Assembly (NCBI RefSeq): GCF_002288925.2
Contig: NW_022098069.1
Span: 70,598,099-70,662,098 of the forward strand
Length of the DNA: 64,000 nucleotides
Source of the DNA: Delphinapterus leucas
Lineage: Eukaryota; Chordata; Mammalia; Artiodactyla; Monodontidae
Direction: 5' to 3'
In this document: in pieces, positions 47,180 to 59,891 of the stretch
How positions within the stretch are numbered: position 1 is the stretch's first letter
Layout: each line of letters starts with the position of its first letter
Position numbers and translations under genes: made by a program
The notes under the pieces: generated by a model
The model's input: the letters and a program-made list of their open reading frames with translations, nothing else
The model's database searches: none
Told to the model about the DNA's origin: nothing

Positions 47180-47600
47180 ATGAAAAATATTTATTTTATA
47201 ATTTTTAAAAGATATTTTTGACTTGGTGTAAAGTTCTAGCCTGATGGATTTTTCTTTCTGTATTTTGAAGATTTTTCATTTTGCTTTGGATTTCACAGTT
47301 TCTGACAAAAAAGTCAGTCAGCATTCAGTCAGCGTTGTTCCTTTGCAGGCTCATTTGGAGAATTTTCTTTGACTGCTTTTAAGGTTTTTCTTTTAGATTT
47401 TCAGCATTTCACTAGGATGTGACCCTGTGTGATTTAATTTATATTTATCCTGCTTGAGGTTCATTGGGCTTCTCGATGTCCTTGGAATATTCTCAGCAGT
47501 TATTTCTTCAAATACTGCTTCTGCTTTTCTCTCTCTCTCTTCTCTTGTTTTGAGACTCCAGTTGGACACATTAGAACTTTTGAGCAACATGTCACATTGT
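47180..47600 (-). repeat. Old L1/HAL1-like fragment
   Basis: Same family and orientation as the element at 11-20 kb. 'gaggttcattgggcttctcg', 'agcagttatttcttcaaata' and 'gttttgagactccagttgga' correspond to the ORF1/5'-side text there. Confidence 0.6.
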
Positions 47601-47994
47601 ATCTTAATTTAGTACATTGCATTGTAAACATATTTTTGATGTAGTGTTTCTTATTCTAAAAGCCCTACAGCTTACCAAAGAGAATACGTGAGAATTCAAC
47701 ATCCTCTACTCTTAATGAGAAGCCAGGAAAACCAACAAAATACTATTATAATGATAACTATAAGGACTTTGTATGGATTGAAGTATTGGCTTTTGCTATA
47801 AATGGAGTCTTTTGAGTCTGCCCAGCTCACCTTATCTGGCTAAAACACGTTGGTATATTCTCCTTTAGAATTTGTTTCAGCTTGCTTGCTTCCCTCCCCC
47901 TCCATCCTTAGCACATATTTCAGATTACCTATAAAGGATTGTATTAAGAAAACACTATGATTAAAAAAAAAGAAGAAGAAGAACTTTTAAATTA

Positions 47995-48290
47995 AGGTCT
48001 AACTCAATAGAATGGACCACTTTATGAATTGCTACAACTGTGTAACCACCACCCAGATCAAGATATAGAAATATCCATAATTCCAGAAAGCTCCTTTGAG
48101 ACTCTTCACAGTCAACATTCCCAGAAGATAACTACTCTTTGACCTCTGCCATCATAAAATTGTTTTGCCTGCATTTGAAATAGAATCATACCATCTGTAT
48201 TCTTCTATGTCTGGTATTATTTGCTTTGTATTACATCCGTTAGATGATCTTTAATAGTTATCCTCCACTCCAGTTTTTAAATGTAACTAA
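47995..48290 (-). repeat. Old L1 3' UTR fragment
   Basis: 'gtgtaaccaccacccagatc', 'aagatatagaaatatcc' and 'ctgcatttgaaatagaatca' follow the antisense 3' UTR of old L1M families. Confidence 0.5.
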
Positions 48291-48294
48291 GCCT

Positions 48295-48645
48295 TAATAT
48301 ACTATTCTGACTTTTCTGAAAGTGTCAAATGTGAGTCACAAAACCACTACAAAAAGAAAGATTGCTCATTTAGCTGTGAGAATAAATTAATAGTACCTTC
48401 ACTTTGTAATGGTTAATGTAAAGAAAAATTGCTTCAGATCCTCACATTCACGTACGCACCCCTCTCTCATGCCCATATTACAAAATAAACACACCTAATT
48501 AGGCAGTAGTTACATCAAAATTCTGGAAAGATTACTTAAGGCTTCAGCTTGACACAGGTTGAATCATTACATGTTCTCAATTAGCTCAAAATTATTTTGA
48601 ACATAGACTTAAATAGCAAAAATTTGAACAGAGCTTGCGTGGTTG
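48295..48645. other. Unique DNA
   Basis: Nothing was recognised. Confidence 0.5.
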
Positions 48646-48647
48646 TG

Positions 48648-49158
48648 ATGGTTAGTTTTATGTGTCAACTTGACTGGGCCACAGGGATGCTCAGATATTT
48701 GGTCCAGCATTCTGGGAATGTCTGTGAGGGTGATCATGAGTAAGATTAACATTTAAATTGGCAGACTGAATAAAGCAGGTTGCCTTCCCTAATGTGGGTG
48801 GAACTCCTTCAATCATTTAAAGGCCTAAATGGAACAAAAGGGCTGACCCTCCTGTGAGTAAGAGAGAATTCCTTCTGCCTGACAACTTGAGCTGGGACAT
48901 GGGTCTTTTCTTGCCTTTGGACTCAGATTGAAACATCAGCCCTTCTTGGGTCTCAAGCCTGGTGACTCTCTGGACTGGAGTTACACCATCAGCTCTCTTG
49001 GGTCTCCAGTTTGCCTATTGGAGATCTTGGGACTTCTTAGCCTCCATCATCTTGTGAGCCAATTCCTTATAATAAATCAATCTTTCTGTCTCTCTCTCTC
49101 TCTCCATATACACACATTCTATTGGTTCTGTTTCTCTGGAGAACCCTGGCTAATACAA
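48648..49158 (+). repeat. ERVL-class (MLT2-like) LTR
   Basis: Essentially complete LTR: starts near 'gatggttagttttatgtgtc', has 'cttgactgggccacag' and an AATAAA signal (about 49,071-49,077), and ends 'ctctggagaaccctggctaa'. The sequence just after it ('ttgtactgagaatggttcta') looks like the start of ERVL internal sequence, so this is probably a 5' LTR. The subfamily is assigned from memory. Confidence 0.65.
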
Positions 49159-49968
49159 ATTTGTACTGAGAATGGTTCTAGAACAGAATTTTAAGTTTGA
49201 GCTTTCTAGATTCTGGGGTTTCTGGTATTGACTCTGTAATCTGATTAGATTTAAAGACACCAATGACTCTCCAGTACTAAGAAGAGCACTGAGATTCCAT
49301 GGTGTAATGTGGAAATAGAGATACACAAAACATCACCTTTGGATACTCCTAATCAACCACTTTGAGAAGAAAGTATCTGGGTGACTGTGTATATAATACT
49401 TTCAAACATTCTTAGTAAACTAATAAATATAATGAGATTGGTTGCTCCTAAGTTTGCCTGACAAAATGAGGAAAGAACAGGGTGAGCTCAGGGATTCTAA
49501 TTCCCAATTAAAGCACAACATAAATAATCTGAATGCTTCTTTGTGCCCTGAAGGAGATCCTTATTTCCTGTAGCTTTAGGACTGAAATTATTGAAAATTA
49601 AACCCAGAATCTCAGCATGACTGGTTGAATTACAACACAAATTGAATTCTTGTCCTTGTAGGGTGTCTACTGTTAAAGTGAATTGATTGGGAAGAAACGG
49701 GATCGGAAATTTGAAATGGGGACACATGGGAAGACTCTGATGAGGCTGGCAACATTGGGCCCCTAAATTCTGATGAGTCTTTGCCAGGAGAAGGAGCCTC
49801 TCTACTCCCCTCTGAGGGGGTTAACTGTGCATTGTCTGCAGAAACTCTAATGGTTTCCCTCCCCTGAGGCAGTTGCCATGTAAGTTGCAATTCCACATCT
49901 CTTCCGAACCCACCTCTGCCATCCTTCTTTGCTCCCATGGGTTTCTCTGGAGAACCCTGACTAACAGA
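49159..49968 (+). pseudogene. Degenerate ERVL-like internal remnant plus 3' LTR end
   Basis: The segment between the LTR at 48,648 and a 30-bp piece of the same LTR end ('gggtttctctggagaaccct' at about 49,937-49,957). This suggests a provirus whose interior and 3' LTR collapsed by deletion. A 125-codon open stretch on the opposite strand (50,007-49,630) has no recognised motif. Frames are broken in sense. Confidence 0.4.
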
Positions 49969-50302
49969 GTGGTTGAAATTTAGAAGACTATATACAACAC
50001 TCTTCACCTTTTCTTTAGATTGGCTGGTAATACACAGGAAGCTGCAACATCAAAACAATTTTCTGAACAATATTAACAAAAAATTACCAAACTGGACTAG
50101 AGAAGAAATTACTTTCCTAAAGAAAAGCACAAAGTTATAATTGGGTATAGAGCAAATTAGAAAGACACAATGGGTCAAAATTAAAACATATATTGTGTTC
50201 TTTCAGGAAGCATCTTTTGTGGGGAGTTGAAATATGGTAGTCCATAGTCAGGCTTGAGGTGAAGTGACCTGAAATGTACTTGAAAAGAATAATGACTTAC
50301 AT

Positions 50303-50362
50303 GGACTTCCCTGGTGGCGCAGTGGTTGAGAGTCCGCCTGCCGATTCAGGGGACGCGGGTTG
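50303..50362 (+). repeat. Head-only CHR SINE fragment
   Basis: About 60 bp, from gacttccctggtggcgcagt to ggggacgcgggtt, nearly free of decay. Only the tRNA-like head with its A-box region is present; body and A-tail are absent. Retroposed SINEs are normally truncated at the other end. No clear duplication flanks it. Confidence 0.88.
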
Positions 50363-50364
50363 TA

Positions 50365-53300
50365 TGTAATGAAAAAAAGAGCAATTTCTGCTTTTTAAAG
50401 AATAAATTTCCACTTCTGGAAAATTCTTAGGAAAATTAAAATATACTCACAAAATATTCACAGTATTGAAGACATAGATATTGGTATTGGATTGGAAGGT
50501 GTAAGTTTAATGCATATTATTTTTCTATGAAAATATTTACCCTCTGATTCTAGTGTTAAAAAGCACTACATTTGACCAATTAGAAAGGGAGCCTAGTTTG
50601 AATTAGGAAAATATCTTAATTATAGAGTTTCTGAAAGTAGACATTTTTCAAGGTAAAACCTTAAATCAGAGATGAAATTAAGATTAATCAACAATTGGTA
50701 ACACATAGAACCAAACACTCAGGATGGATGCTAGCCATAACTGGGGCAGAGTCCCATGCCCAGTTCTGCTGGGCAATGATTCTTGAGTTATTTAGGAAAA
50801 ATATCTAGAAAGCCCTGGAGAAGAAACAGTATTGCAAAGGGGCAAAGGGGAACATGGGGGCTCCAGGCAACAAGAATGAAAGTGCCTAAATATTTTAACA
50901 AGTGTTTTGGCCTTATCTGTGGTTAGTAGTTGAATATCAGCTCTACCTTAACTTCACTGTTTACATAATCCTTGCTGGCATTCTCCCTTTTCATTAGATA
51001 AGGAGGAATTTCTAAAGTTGAAGCACTCATTTGTTTTTGAACACCAATGTCCTTGAAGGATTTTATTTACTTAGATTGAACAAAACCATCCTCTATGACT
51101 ATGTGTATTCTTTTTACGCTTATTAGCCTCTTTGTTTTCTACGTAGTGTAAAGAAAACGTAAGATAGAAACTTTATTTTCTCTACTAAAAAATGTTATTG
51201 TAACTAAATTGTAACTAATGTCATATATATCCTATCATTCATTCAAGGATGCATTTGTTCCTGCAATTATTCATGTAGTCAACATACTTTGAGAAAAGCA
51301 TGACTGTCTCTTCAGTGTTGTTGTTATTGTTGTTGTTTTTTAGAATATTTAATAGTCTATGTTTTCTAATCTCTTTTATATATAAAATATTTCTCTGGTT
51401 ATTAGACAAGTATTTGCTCCACCTGGAAAATATACAGGAAGCACAGAAAGTTTTTGAGACTATAAAAACAAATACCCTTGCTAACACTTGATGATATCAC
51501 TTGGTGGACTTTGAAATGTTTTTAGAAATAAGCTTGTAATTCAAGTTGAATATAAAATTGTAACAGAGTTTGGCATGGGCATTTCATGTGATGTCAAAAA
51601 CAGCAAAACTGTTATTTTAACATCACATAGTACTTCACAGTATGAATATTTTATAATTTACCTAACCATTCCTTTCATGTTGGACATATAAATGATTACA
51701 AACAATACTATGATGATTAGATTTATGCATACATATGCGCATGCATTTATGAATATTTACTTAGGAAGCATGATGAAAAATTTAAGAATCTTGACGCATA
51801 TTACAAAATTAATTCCAGGAAAAGTAGTTTTGATTCCTATTACCGCCAATAGATTATGATTCTTCTTATCTTACTACGTCCTCCTCAACTATTGCATATT
51901 ATTATCAATAAAACTAAAAAGTAACTTTTGATTTTTTGTTGCTTGATAATGATTATTAACCCTAATTGTTTATAAAGAACGGTGATTTTTGATGCAGTAT
52001 TTTAATTCTTTTACTTTACTATTTTTGTTTTTATTCTTATAATTTTCCACAGCAACTCATTTCCCTGCTCTTTCTTTGTGTTAAATACAATGATTGATGT
52101 TTACTTTTCCCTCAGTAGCCCTAAGCTCTTTCTAGGTAAGACAGTTCTGTAATCTTTGTATTAGCTCTCTACTCCTTCACACCCAGGATATTAAGAGACT
52201 GAATAAATGAGTGAATGAAATGAATAGTTTACAAATCTTCAACCAAGTAACAAGATGTTTCATATTATGGTCTATTTTTTAATAGTGTAATATTCCTCCA
52301 GGTCTCCAAGACTTGAGATAGTAAGGGAAAGCTGGGCTACTTTAACTTCAGCTGGTTCTTCTGGAATATTTTAAGAGAAAATAAAACACAGTATTTATTT
52401 ACTACTGCTTTTGAAGATTTATGCACAATATCAGTAGAGAAAAAAAAATACAGCAACACAGACTCACAAAGACTACAGAGTATCATAAGAAAAATATTTG
52501 CCTTCCAAAAAATCTGGAGTAACAGTTGAAAAAATATTACATCTTCAGTGTAATATTTATGCTCTTTTTATCACATTACTTCAGAATACTTTGGTTCGGA
52601 TTGGAATGTGACTGGGTGCTTTTCTTTCTCTTGAGAAAAAGAATAGCAACCAAAAAAAAAAAAAAATAGAGATTACATCATCTCTGATTTCTACCTTGTG
52701 TTTTAAATCTTTTTTTTTTTTTCTCTCAATAATGACAGTTTGGCCCTCCTTTGCTTCAGCCATACTTAGGTTAAAATAATGCTTTTTGAATTGGAACTTC
52801 CCATTCAACAGTGGACTTTCTGTCTCATTCAGAATTCCTTAAAATGTTGATGGTCTCTAAAACGTGCTGAGGAAGGACATTTTGATACATAGATATCATT
52901 ATGACACATGAAGGGATATTACTAGTTAATTTCCTTGCAAGTTGCTCTTCTTTGAAATTTGTTATGTGTATTAAATGATAATTTTTGAAAAAAGTTATAA
53001 CACAATGTATAGAGAACATATGTCAAACATTTATATCATAAATTAATGAAGGAAACAGCGGGATAACAAAGTTGGTTCAAAAGAGGACACAAGAGACTAA
53101 AATATATAGTCAGGAAAAGAAAAATAGCTGAAATAAGTCATCTAAAGTAGATTCAAAACTGGTTAATGCTCTACAGGGTAACAAAACCATAACCTTTGGG
53201 TTTTGTTTTTGTTTCTTTCCTGCTGGATGGAAAGCATCTGCATCTGTACATTTGTTAACATTTATTTGCAACTTATCCATTTTCTATAAGTTAAAATCCA

Positions 53301-53715
53301 ACTTTACAAAATCTGATCTCTAAAAATAGTCAAATAATAAATCATACAAAGTTACATTTTCTTAGAGCATCTGATAACCTTTAAGTTGGATTGTTAGAGA
53401 ATGCTCTTGTAAGATATTGAAAACAACACAGAAACTTTTTGCCTTATTTCCAAGTTTGGGTAATTTTTACTACATAGGAGTTAAATGGTTATATATGTAG
53501 TATGAGATGAGACCTTATTCTCATCTTTGATTTAAGGGGTATTTTCATTTATGCTTTATCTTTTGTTGAATACTTTTTCTTGTCTTTTCCCCATTTCTCT
53601 ATATTTTTTAACTTTTTAATTATCAAATGGTAGGAATTTTTTCACATATGCTGCTACTACTTAGTTTTTGTTGATTATATGTCTCTTGTCTTTTTGCTGT
53701 TTCCTTAATAGCATC
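50365..53715. other. Mostly unique AT-rich DNA
   Basis: The segment 51,630-51,930 has a faint resemblance to an old L1 3' end in antisense. A-run and T-run simple repeats lie near 52,652 and 52,710. No gene was seen. Confidence 0.45.
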
Positions 53716-53719
53716 GTTT

Positions 53720-54060
53720 GATGACCAGAAATTTTTATTTTGAAATAATTTCAAACTTACAGAAAAGTTACAATGATAGCTATGAACTCTCCTGTACTGC
53801 TAACTAATTTTTCTTTATCACTTTGTATATAGGCGCACATGTTATTATTAGTATTATTGCTGAAACATTTGCAGGTGCAAAGCTTGTATAATGTATAACT
53901 CCGGTGATCGCCACTCACAAAGATCACAGTAAAAATAGTGTCTTTTATAGATGTAAAGTCCAGGGTCGCTGAGTATATTTCCTCCCCAGGTAGACTCTTG
54001 TCTAGAATTAGTAACTGCTTATTCTGGTACAATAGGAAAACTGATGATCTGATGCAATGC
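53720..54060 (-). repeat. Old L1 3' UTR fragment
   Basis: 'attttgaaataatttcaaac' followed by 'ttacagaaaagttacaatga' is the antisense 3' UTR of old L1M elements. The end is indistinct. Confidence 0.5.
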
Positions 54061-54235
54061 CAGTCTGTAACCTAGTGGAACATTCCTAGTGAAATGAAAT
54101 TAGCTAAAAAGGAGTGGCATGGTTATTATACAACTTACTGAATTTCACTCACAAAAGCTGGACATCAAATATTCCCACAGTCTTCCTCTTGGAGGAATTG
54201 CATCTGAGCTCTACTACCTGATGACTATAAGAGTA

Positions 54236-54997
54236 CAGTAAGTCCCCTACATCTGAACCTTCAAGTTGTGATCTTTCAAAGATGCGAACATAGAATTTAC
54301 TAATGAAGACCTGATGGAATTGGAGGCCCAGAGAAAGGGTGAAGAGAGACCAGAGAAAGAAGAAGTAAATGAAGAACCGAAGAAATTTACGACACAGGGA
54401 ATGGCAAGGGGATTCTCTTTATTTGAGGAGGCACTGTGAGTTTTTGAGGCACAGAACCCAAACGTAGAACAGTACAGGAAGGTTGCAGCAGCCATTCAGA
54501 ATGCAATCCAGTGCTAATGTGTCATCTATGATGAGAAAAAAAGAGCTACTACCCAGATATCACTGGATCGCTTTTTCAAGAGGGTAGATAGAATTGAATC
54601 CAGCAAGGAACCAGAACCTGTGCCATCGACGTCAGGCGTGAGTGAAATTGCAGCTTGCCCTCCGTCTCCTACTGCTGACAATCCTTCAGCTCTGACATCT
54701 CCCACCTCCTCTCCCTCCTCTAGTCAGTAACTCTTCTTGCCTGTTCACTCAGTGCCAGCCCCTGTATGCCAGGTGTTGTACTCTACTACTGTACTTTTCA
54801 AGGTCCTGTATTGTAAGATTAAAAATGTCCTCATTTTATGTGTGTGTGTTTATGTATTATTTGTGTGAAAAGTATTATAAACCTATTACAGTACAGTACT
54901 ATATAGTCGATCGTGTTAGTTGGGTACCAAGCTAACTTGGTTGGACTTATGAACGCACTCTTGGAATGGAGCTTGTTCGTATGTAGGGGACTTGCTG
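54236..54997 (+). mobile_element. Tigger-like (pogo/TcMar) deletion derivative, copy 2
   Basis: Terminal inverted repeats: cagtaagtcccctacat at 54,236 and the mirror ending gtaggggacttgctg at 54,997. TA target duplications stand on both sides (54234-54235 and 54998-54999). At 762 bp it is far shorter than an autonomous element and keeps only the C-terminal coding part. The 3' half is closely similar to copy 1 at 34,549-35,075, which carries a further internal deletion. Confidence 0.88.
54287..54730 (+). pseudogene. Tigger transposase C-terminal fragment
   Basis: One frame of 147 codons runs to the terminal TAA (54728-54730) with no frameshift, interrupted by TGA at 54437-54439 and TAA at 54515-54517. 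It reads through an acidic region (NEDLMELEAQRKGEER), then FSLFEEAL, the VAAAIQNAIQC helix, ATTQISLDRFFKRVDRIESS and a Ser/Pro-rich end. This is the C-terminus of pogo/Tigger transposases; the catalytic DDE core and the DNA-binding domain are absent. The start is set by the deletion junction near the 5' repeat. Confidence 0.8.
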
Positions 54998-55002
54998 TAT
55001 TT

Positions 55003-55432
55003 CATTTAGAGCTCCTGTCTCTTCATTTTCCTGCCTGCTTTCCACATATGTTTTTCAAGATAGCCTCTTTCAGCTACTTAGAAACCCCAGCAAGCACATA
55101 AAGCTCTTTGGGAAGTGTGGCTATTGTTTTATTCCTAGGAGTATTATAGTTCAGTCTCAGCGTTTTGTCTCCAGAGGTGAATGGTGAAGTGCTTTAGGGT
55201 AAAACTGATGTAGTTTATAACCTTATACAAGTCTGCTGCTGAAGGTCTACTTATTTTTTGTCTTTCTCTTGGTTTTATTTTCCCCTCTGATTTGCAACAA
55301 AAGAATTATGTCACATTCCTTTGATACCAAGTATTACATATCTGTGGACCATTTATCTATGTGAATTAGAATAGAAAAAAAAGCTGGAGAAAATTGGCAT
55401 CTATTTTTTTACTTCCTACTTGAAGCAATGCC
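55003..55432. other. Unique DNA
   Basis: Nothing was recognised between the Tigger copy and the L1. Confidence 0.5.
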
Positions 55433-55449
55433 TATGAGCACTAATTTTA

Positions 55450-56722
55450 TTTTTATTTATTTTATTGTATTTATTTTTAAACATCTTTATTGCAGTATAA
55501 TTGCTTTACAATGGTGTGTTAGTTTCTACTTTATAACAAAGTGAATCAGTTATACATATACATATGCCCCGATATCTCTTCCCTCTTGTGTCTCCCTCCC
55601 TCCCACCCTCCCTATCCCACCCCTCTAGGTGGTCACAAAGCCCCGAGCTGATCTCCTTGTGCTATGTGGCTGCTTCCCATTAGCTATCTATTTTACATTT
55701 GGGAGTGTATATATGTCCATGCCACTCTCTCACTTCGTCCCAGCTTCCCCTTGCCCCTCCACGTGTCCTCAATTCTCTATGTCTGCGTCTTAATTCCTGT
55801 CCTGCCCCTAGGTTCTTCAAAACCATTTTTTTTCTTTTTTTAGATTACATATATATGTGTTAGCATATGGTATTTGTTTTACTCTTTCTGACTTACTTCA
55901 CTCTGCATGACAGATTCTAGGTCCATCCACCTCACTACAAATAACTCAATTTCGTTTCTTTTTATGGCTGAGTAATATTCCATTGTATATATATGCCACA
56001 TCTTCTTTATCCATTCATCTGTCAATGGACACTTAGGTTGCTTCCATGTCCTGGCTATTATAAATAGAGCTGCAATGAACATTGTTGTACATGACTCTTT
56101 TTGAATTATGGTTTTCTCAGGGTGTCTGCACAGTAGTGGGAGTGCTAGGTTGTATGGTAGCTCCATTTTTAGTTTTTAAGGAACCTCCATACTGTTCTCC
56201 ATTGGCTGTATCAATTTACATTCCCACCAACAGTGCAAGAGGGTTCCCTTTTCTCCACACCCTCTCCAGCATTTATTGTTTGTAGATTTTTTGATGATGG
56301 CCATTCTGACTGGTGTGAGGGGATACCTCATTGTAGTTTTGATTTGCATTTCTCTAATGATTAATGATGTTGAGCATCCTTTCATGTGTTTGTTGGCAAT
56401 CTGTATATCTTCTTTGGAGAAATGTCTATTTAGGTCTTCTGCCCATTTTTGGGTTGGGTTGTTTGTTTTTCTGATATTGAGCTGCATGAGCTGCTTGTAA
56501 ATTTTGGAGATTAATCCTTTGTCAGTTGCTTTGTTTGCAAATATTTTCTCCCATTCTGAGGGTTGTCTTTTCATCTTGTTTATGGTTTCCTTTGCTGTGC
56601 AAAAGCTTTTAAGTTTCATTAGGTCCCATTTGTTTATTTTTGCTTTTATTTCCATTTCTCTAGGAGGTGGGTCAAAAAGGACCTTGCTGTGATTTATGTC
56701 ATAGAGTGTTCCGCCTATGTTT
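55450..56722 (-). mobile_element. 5'-truncated L1
   Basis: Antisense L1 of 1.27 kb with T-rich tail, 3' UTR and ORF2 C-terminus. A 17-bp target-site duplication with one mismatch, tatgRgcactaatttta, is at 55433-55449 and 56723-56739. It is younger than the copy at 13.5 kb, judging by the intact 480-bp coding stretch and better-preserved 3' UTR. Confidence 0.95.
55879..56710 (-). pseudogene. L1 ORF2 C-terminal fragment
   Basis: Open from 56,655 to 56,176 (159 codons), then in a new frame from 56,166 to 55,879. It contains the cysteine motif [18 protein letters not shown] (Cx3Cx7Hx4C), which contributes to L1 RNA binding and retrotransposition. The shift occurs at a few-base deletion near 56,195, after KLIQP. 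The endonuclease and RT domains are missing by 5' truncation. Confidence 0.92.
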
Positions 56723-56739
56723 TATGGGCACTAATTTTA

Positions 56740-59360
56740 AAAGGTTTTTCTAAGTTTCTCTTGGTGTCCTAGTATTGATGTGGAGAATTTAAATATAAAT
56801 CTTTAGTTTCTTATTAAGAAAATATGACAAAGGCATCAAAATCATGAAAGCAATATTAGAAAGAACATAATGTGTCAAAAGTGACTCATTTATATAGGTG
56901 GTAAACTCTGTAGTAATGGTTATCCCTGCTGATAACCATTCATGGTGGAAATAAATCCTATTAGAAGAAACCGGAACTTGTTAAATCGGATCATAACCTG
57001 GCCAGAAGAGTAATTTCGACCTATACACCATGCTCTCTGAGTTCCATTTTAAGAAAAAGGTAACTGTTTGGGAGAGTTATGGAAAGTTTCCACTTTACTG
57101 AAGCAGGTCAAAATAAGGGAGAGTCATACCTTGAAAGTCATATTATCAATTTGTACATCACCCTTTAATTAGAAGCTCAAGATCTAAATTTTAGTAAAAT
57201 ATGCTCCCGACTTCAGATGCCTGTAAATAATTAAACCTCACTCCCCCCTGAGGCTTACACATCAGTGACAGAAGAACATTAACAGGGAATTAACAAAGAG
57301 GAAGTGAACCATGTGATTCAAAGGTGGTGGACTTAGAGGTGAGAAATCCCTAGAGAGGTGGAAGCTTCTCCTTGTTGTCAGGATTAGAAGATCTGGGTTT
57401 ATTTTATTAGGGAAATTAACACTTTCCTTATACCTCACAAGTAGATAAAGAACCTTTATGTTGTCTTCTGAAAGGTCATCAGTGCTATTAATTCTTCATT
57501 AATTCTTCAGAAAGAAAAAAATCAATTGAAACGTAGTTGGTAATAATGACAGAAGAGCCTTGGGGGAAATATGGAATTAATTCCACAGTTTCTTACCTCG
57601 TTGCTAACACAAATAATCCTGCCATCTACCACATCAGAAGAATGGGTACCTTGTAGCTACTTACCTATTAAGAAAGTGTTACAACAGAGGCTCCATCACT
57701 CAGCAGGGATTGTCAAAGTGATTAAAGCATAGAAAGAGCAGGTTGGTGAAAGGTGACTTTTGTGCTCCTCAGTCTGATATTTTGTTTTTGTATTTAAATG
57801 CATATAGGAAATGCTGTATTTAACTAAAAGCTTTATTTTTTTCTTTAAAAGTTAATAGTGACTTTTAATTATAAGATTTTCTTTTGAAAAAGCCTGAGTT
57901 ATTTTGTTTTTGTAGTTCATTCTTATTAAGGTCACACATCTCCTACAAACAGAAAAGCGAAAAATCTCCACAAAACTACCCCAGTTAAATCCAATAAGTT
58001 ACAGTATAAAAACTTTTTACTGTTTAATTAATGAGATTCTAAAGAAACTTGTATTGATTTATTTAATATTATTGATAGATTTACTATTATTCATAGGAAC
58101 TTAATTATTATAACTTACAATTTGCATATGTTTCATGATTTAATGAGAATATCTAAATCAAATAAAATGAGAGAATAGGGTTGTAGAAATAAAAGAATTA
58201 ATTATGTCATGCTTTAAACATTTTTACACATGTATCATATAATTGCCTAAGCCAGTGCGCTTAGCACAGATCATCATCTTGCAGAGCTGAATGGATTTAT
58301 ATTGCCGACTGCTGGAATGCATAAATCTTTGAATTGTAAAATTTATTACCTGAATTATATTGAGTTGGGAAAAGTTGAGTTTCAAAACACTGGTGCAAGA
58401 GGAATGGTTACTAACTGAATATCATTTTGACTTTTGAATTACCGCAAGTCCTCTACAGCAAAGCAGGAGGACAGAGTCATTAGTTTCACAAATTTCTTTC
58501 TTTATGAATACCCAACACTCTAAGGTACATTTTCAGAACATTCTTAAACTGTTCTTTTTTGGTCTACAGTTTGTTTCTCCATCTCTCCAATCTCTTTTTT
58601 TCTTTTCCCTCCATCTTTCTTTTGGCATTTCAATATGTCCAGCCTTTACTGTGCACCAGTTAAAATACGGACATCATCTTAAATTAGGCAGAAAAATACT
58701 AAGAGAAAGAGAAGAGCCCAAGTTATTTCACCCTGTATAGCTCCTTGACAGCATTAAAAAAGAATGCCATATACACTGGATACAGAAGACGTGAATTCCC
58801 AAATACTTTGTTGAATGTAAAGGCATTAATTGGATTGTAAGTTTAAGAAATTTAAAACTTCAGCTGGGAGTCTTCAAAGCCAAATCATAATGTGCAAGCA
58901 AGGGTTATATAATGTGCAAAGGATACTTAGTGATTATTTATGCATGTAAATATGTTTTTAATATCTCAATGTATATATCAATCAGGCTAGCCAATAACCT
59001 TACCCCTTGTAGCCTTTCTGTAACCTTGGAAGTCTAGTTAAATTTTATTGTTAATTGAAATTAAGGGTATGTACATGTATACAGCATTTTATTCATATAC
59101 TGTGCAATGTCAACCACTTCAAACCTTGACAATTTCCTAAACTTGGTATCGAGTAATGGGGTTTATGTGTATTAATTTGGCATTCTAGTTGCAATTGATT
59201 TTGAACATTATGTTTTTCCATGTTTTGTGCAAGCTTTTTTAAAAAAGAAAATCAGATTCTATAGAACTTCTTATTTTTGTAAATAATTTTAGAACCAGAA
59301 ATCTGTCTCTGCTAAAGAAGGCTAAAAGTTTCAGCGGGAATATTAGCAACTGAACAGTAA
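56740..59360. other. Unique AT-rich DNA
   Basis: No repeat or gene was recognised. The block 58,240-58,400 is repeat-free with balanced composition. Confidence 0.5.
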
Positions 59361-59363
59361 ACC

Positions 59364-59560
59364 CTTAGGATCCAAACTAGCTGGAAGAGCGTTCAAGACA
59401 AATGGTTTGTTTCACCTTAGTACTACATACGTCAGTATCATGGAAGAGTTATTTTTTATTCTTCTCTAAAAATGAGTCTTTGAATTCTCCTAACCATCCT
59501 CAGAGAGAAAATTTTTGGCAGTAGAGATAACACCTAGAAAACAGAACACCTGTGGGTCAT
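59364..59560 (+). repeat. Unclassified ~200-bp repeat, copy A
   Basis: Starts 'ttaggatccaaactagctgg'. Colinear with 61,139-61,327: both carry 'ctctaaaaatgagtctt', 'attctcctaaccatcc' and 'tttttggcag' in the same order and orientation, with several indels. I do not recognise the family. Confidence 0.75.
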
Positions 59561-59652
59561 ATACTATTATCTCTGGAGAATGGATCTTTCTTACAGAAGA
59601 GAACTATTTTGCCAAGTTTAGTTTATGCCTAAAAATTATGATAGTGTATATT

Positions 59653-59845
59653 AGTCAGGTTTCTCCAGAGAGAAGTAACAGAATATATTAAAAATATTTC
59701 TGATAAGGAATTGACTTCCATGATTTCCAGCCTGAGCCTGAAGACCTGAGAGCCAGGAGTGTTGTGGCGTAAGTCTGAGTCCAAGGGCAGGAGAAGACTG
59801 ATGTCGCAGCTTAGCAGTCAGCCAGAGAGAAAGAGCGAGCGAGCG

Positions 59846-59891
<46 letters not shown>

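Noticed and set aside
49630..50007. 125-codon minus-strand open frame
   Set aside because: Lies within a decayed ERVL-like interior and shows no motif; probably fortuitous.
50303..50362. A tRNA gene
   Set aside because: It is the tRNA-derived SINE head; no cloverleaf with anticodon arm and acceptor stem can be completed.
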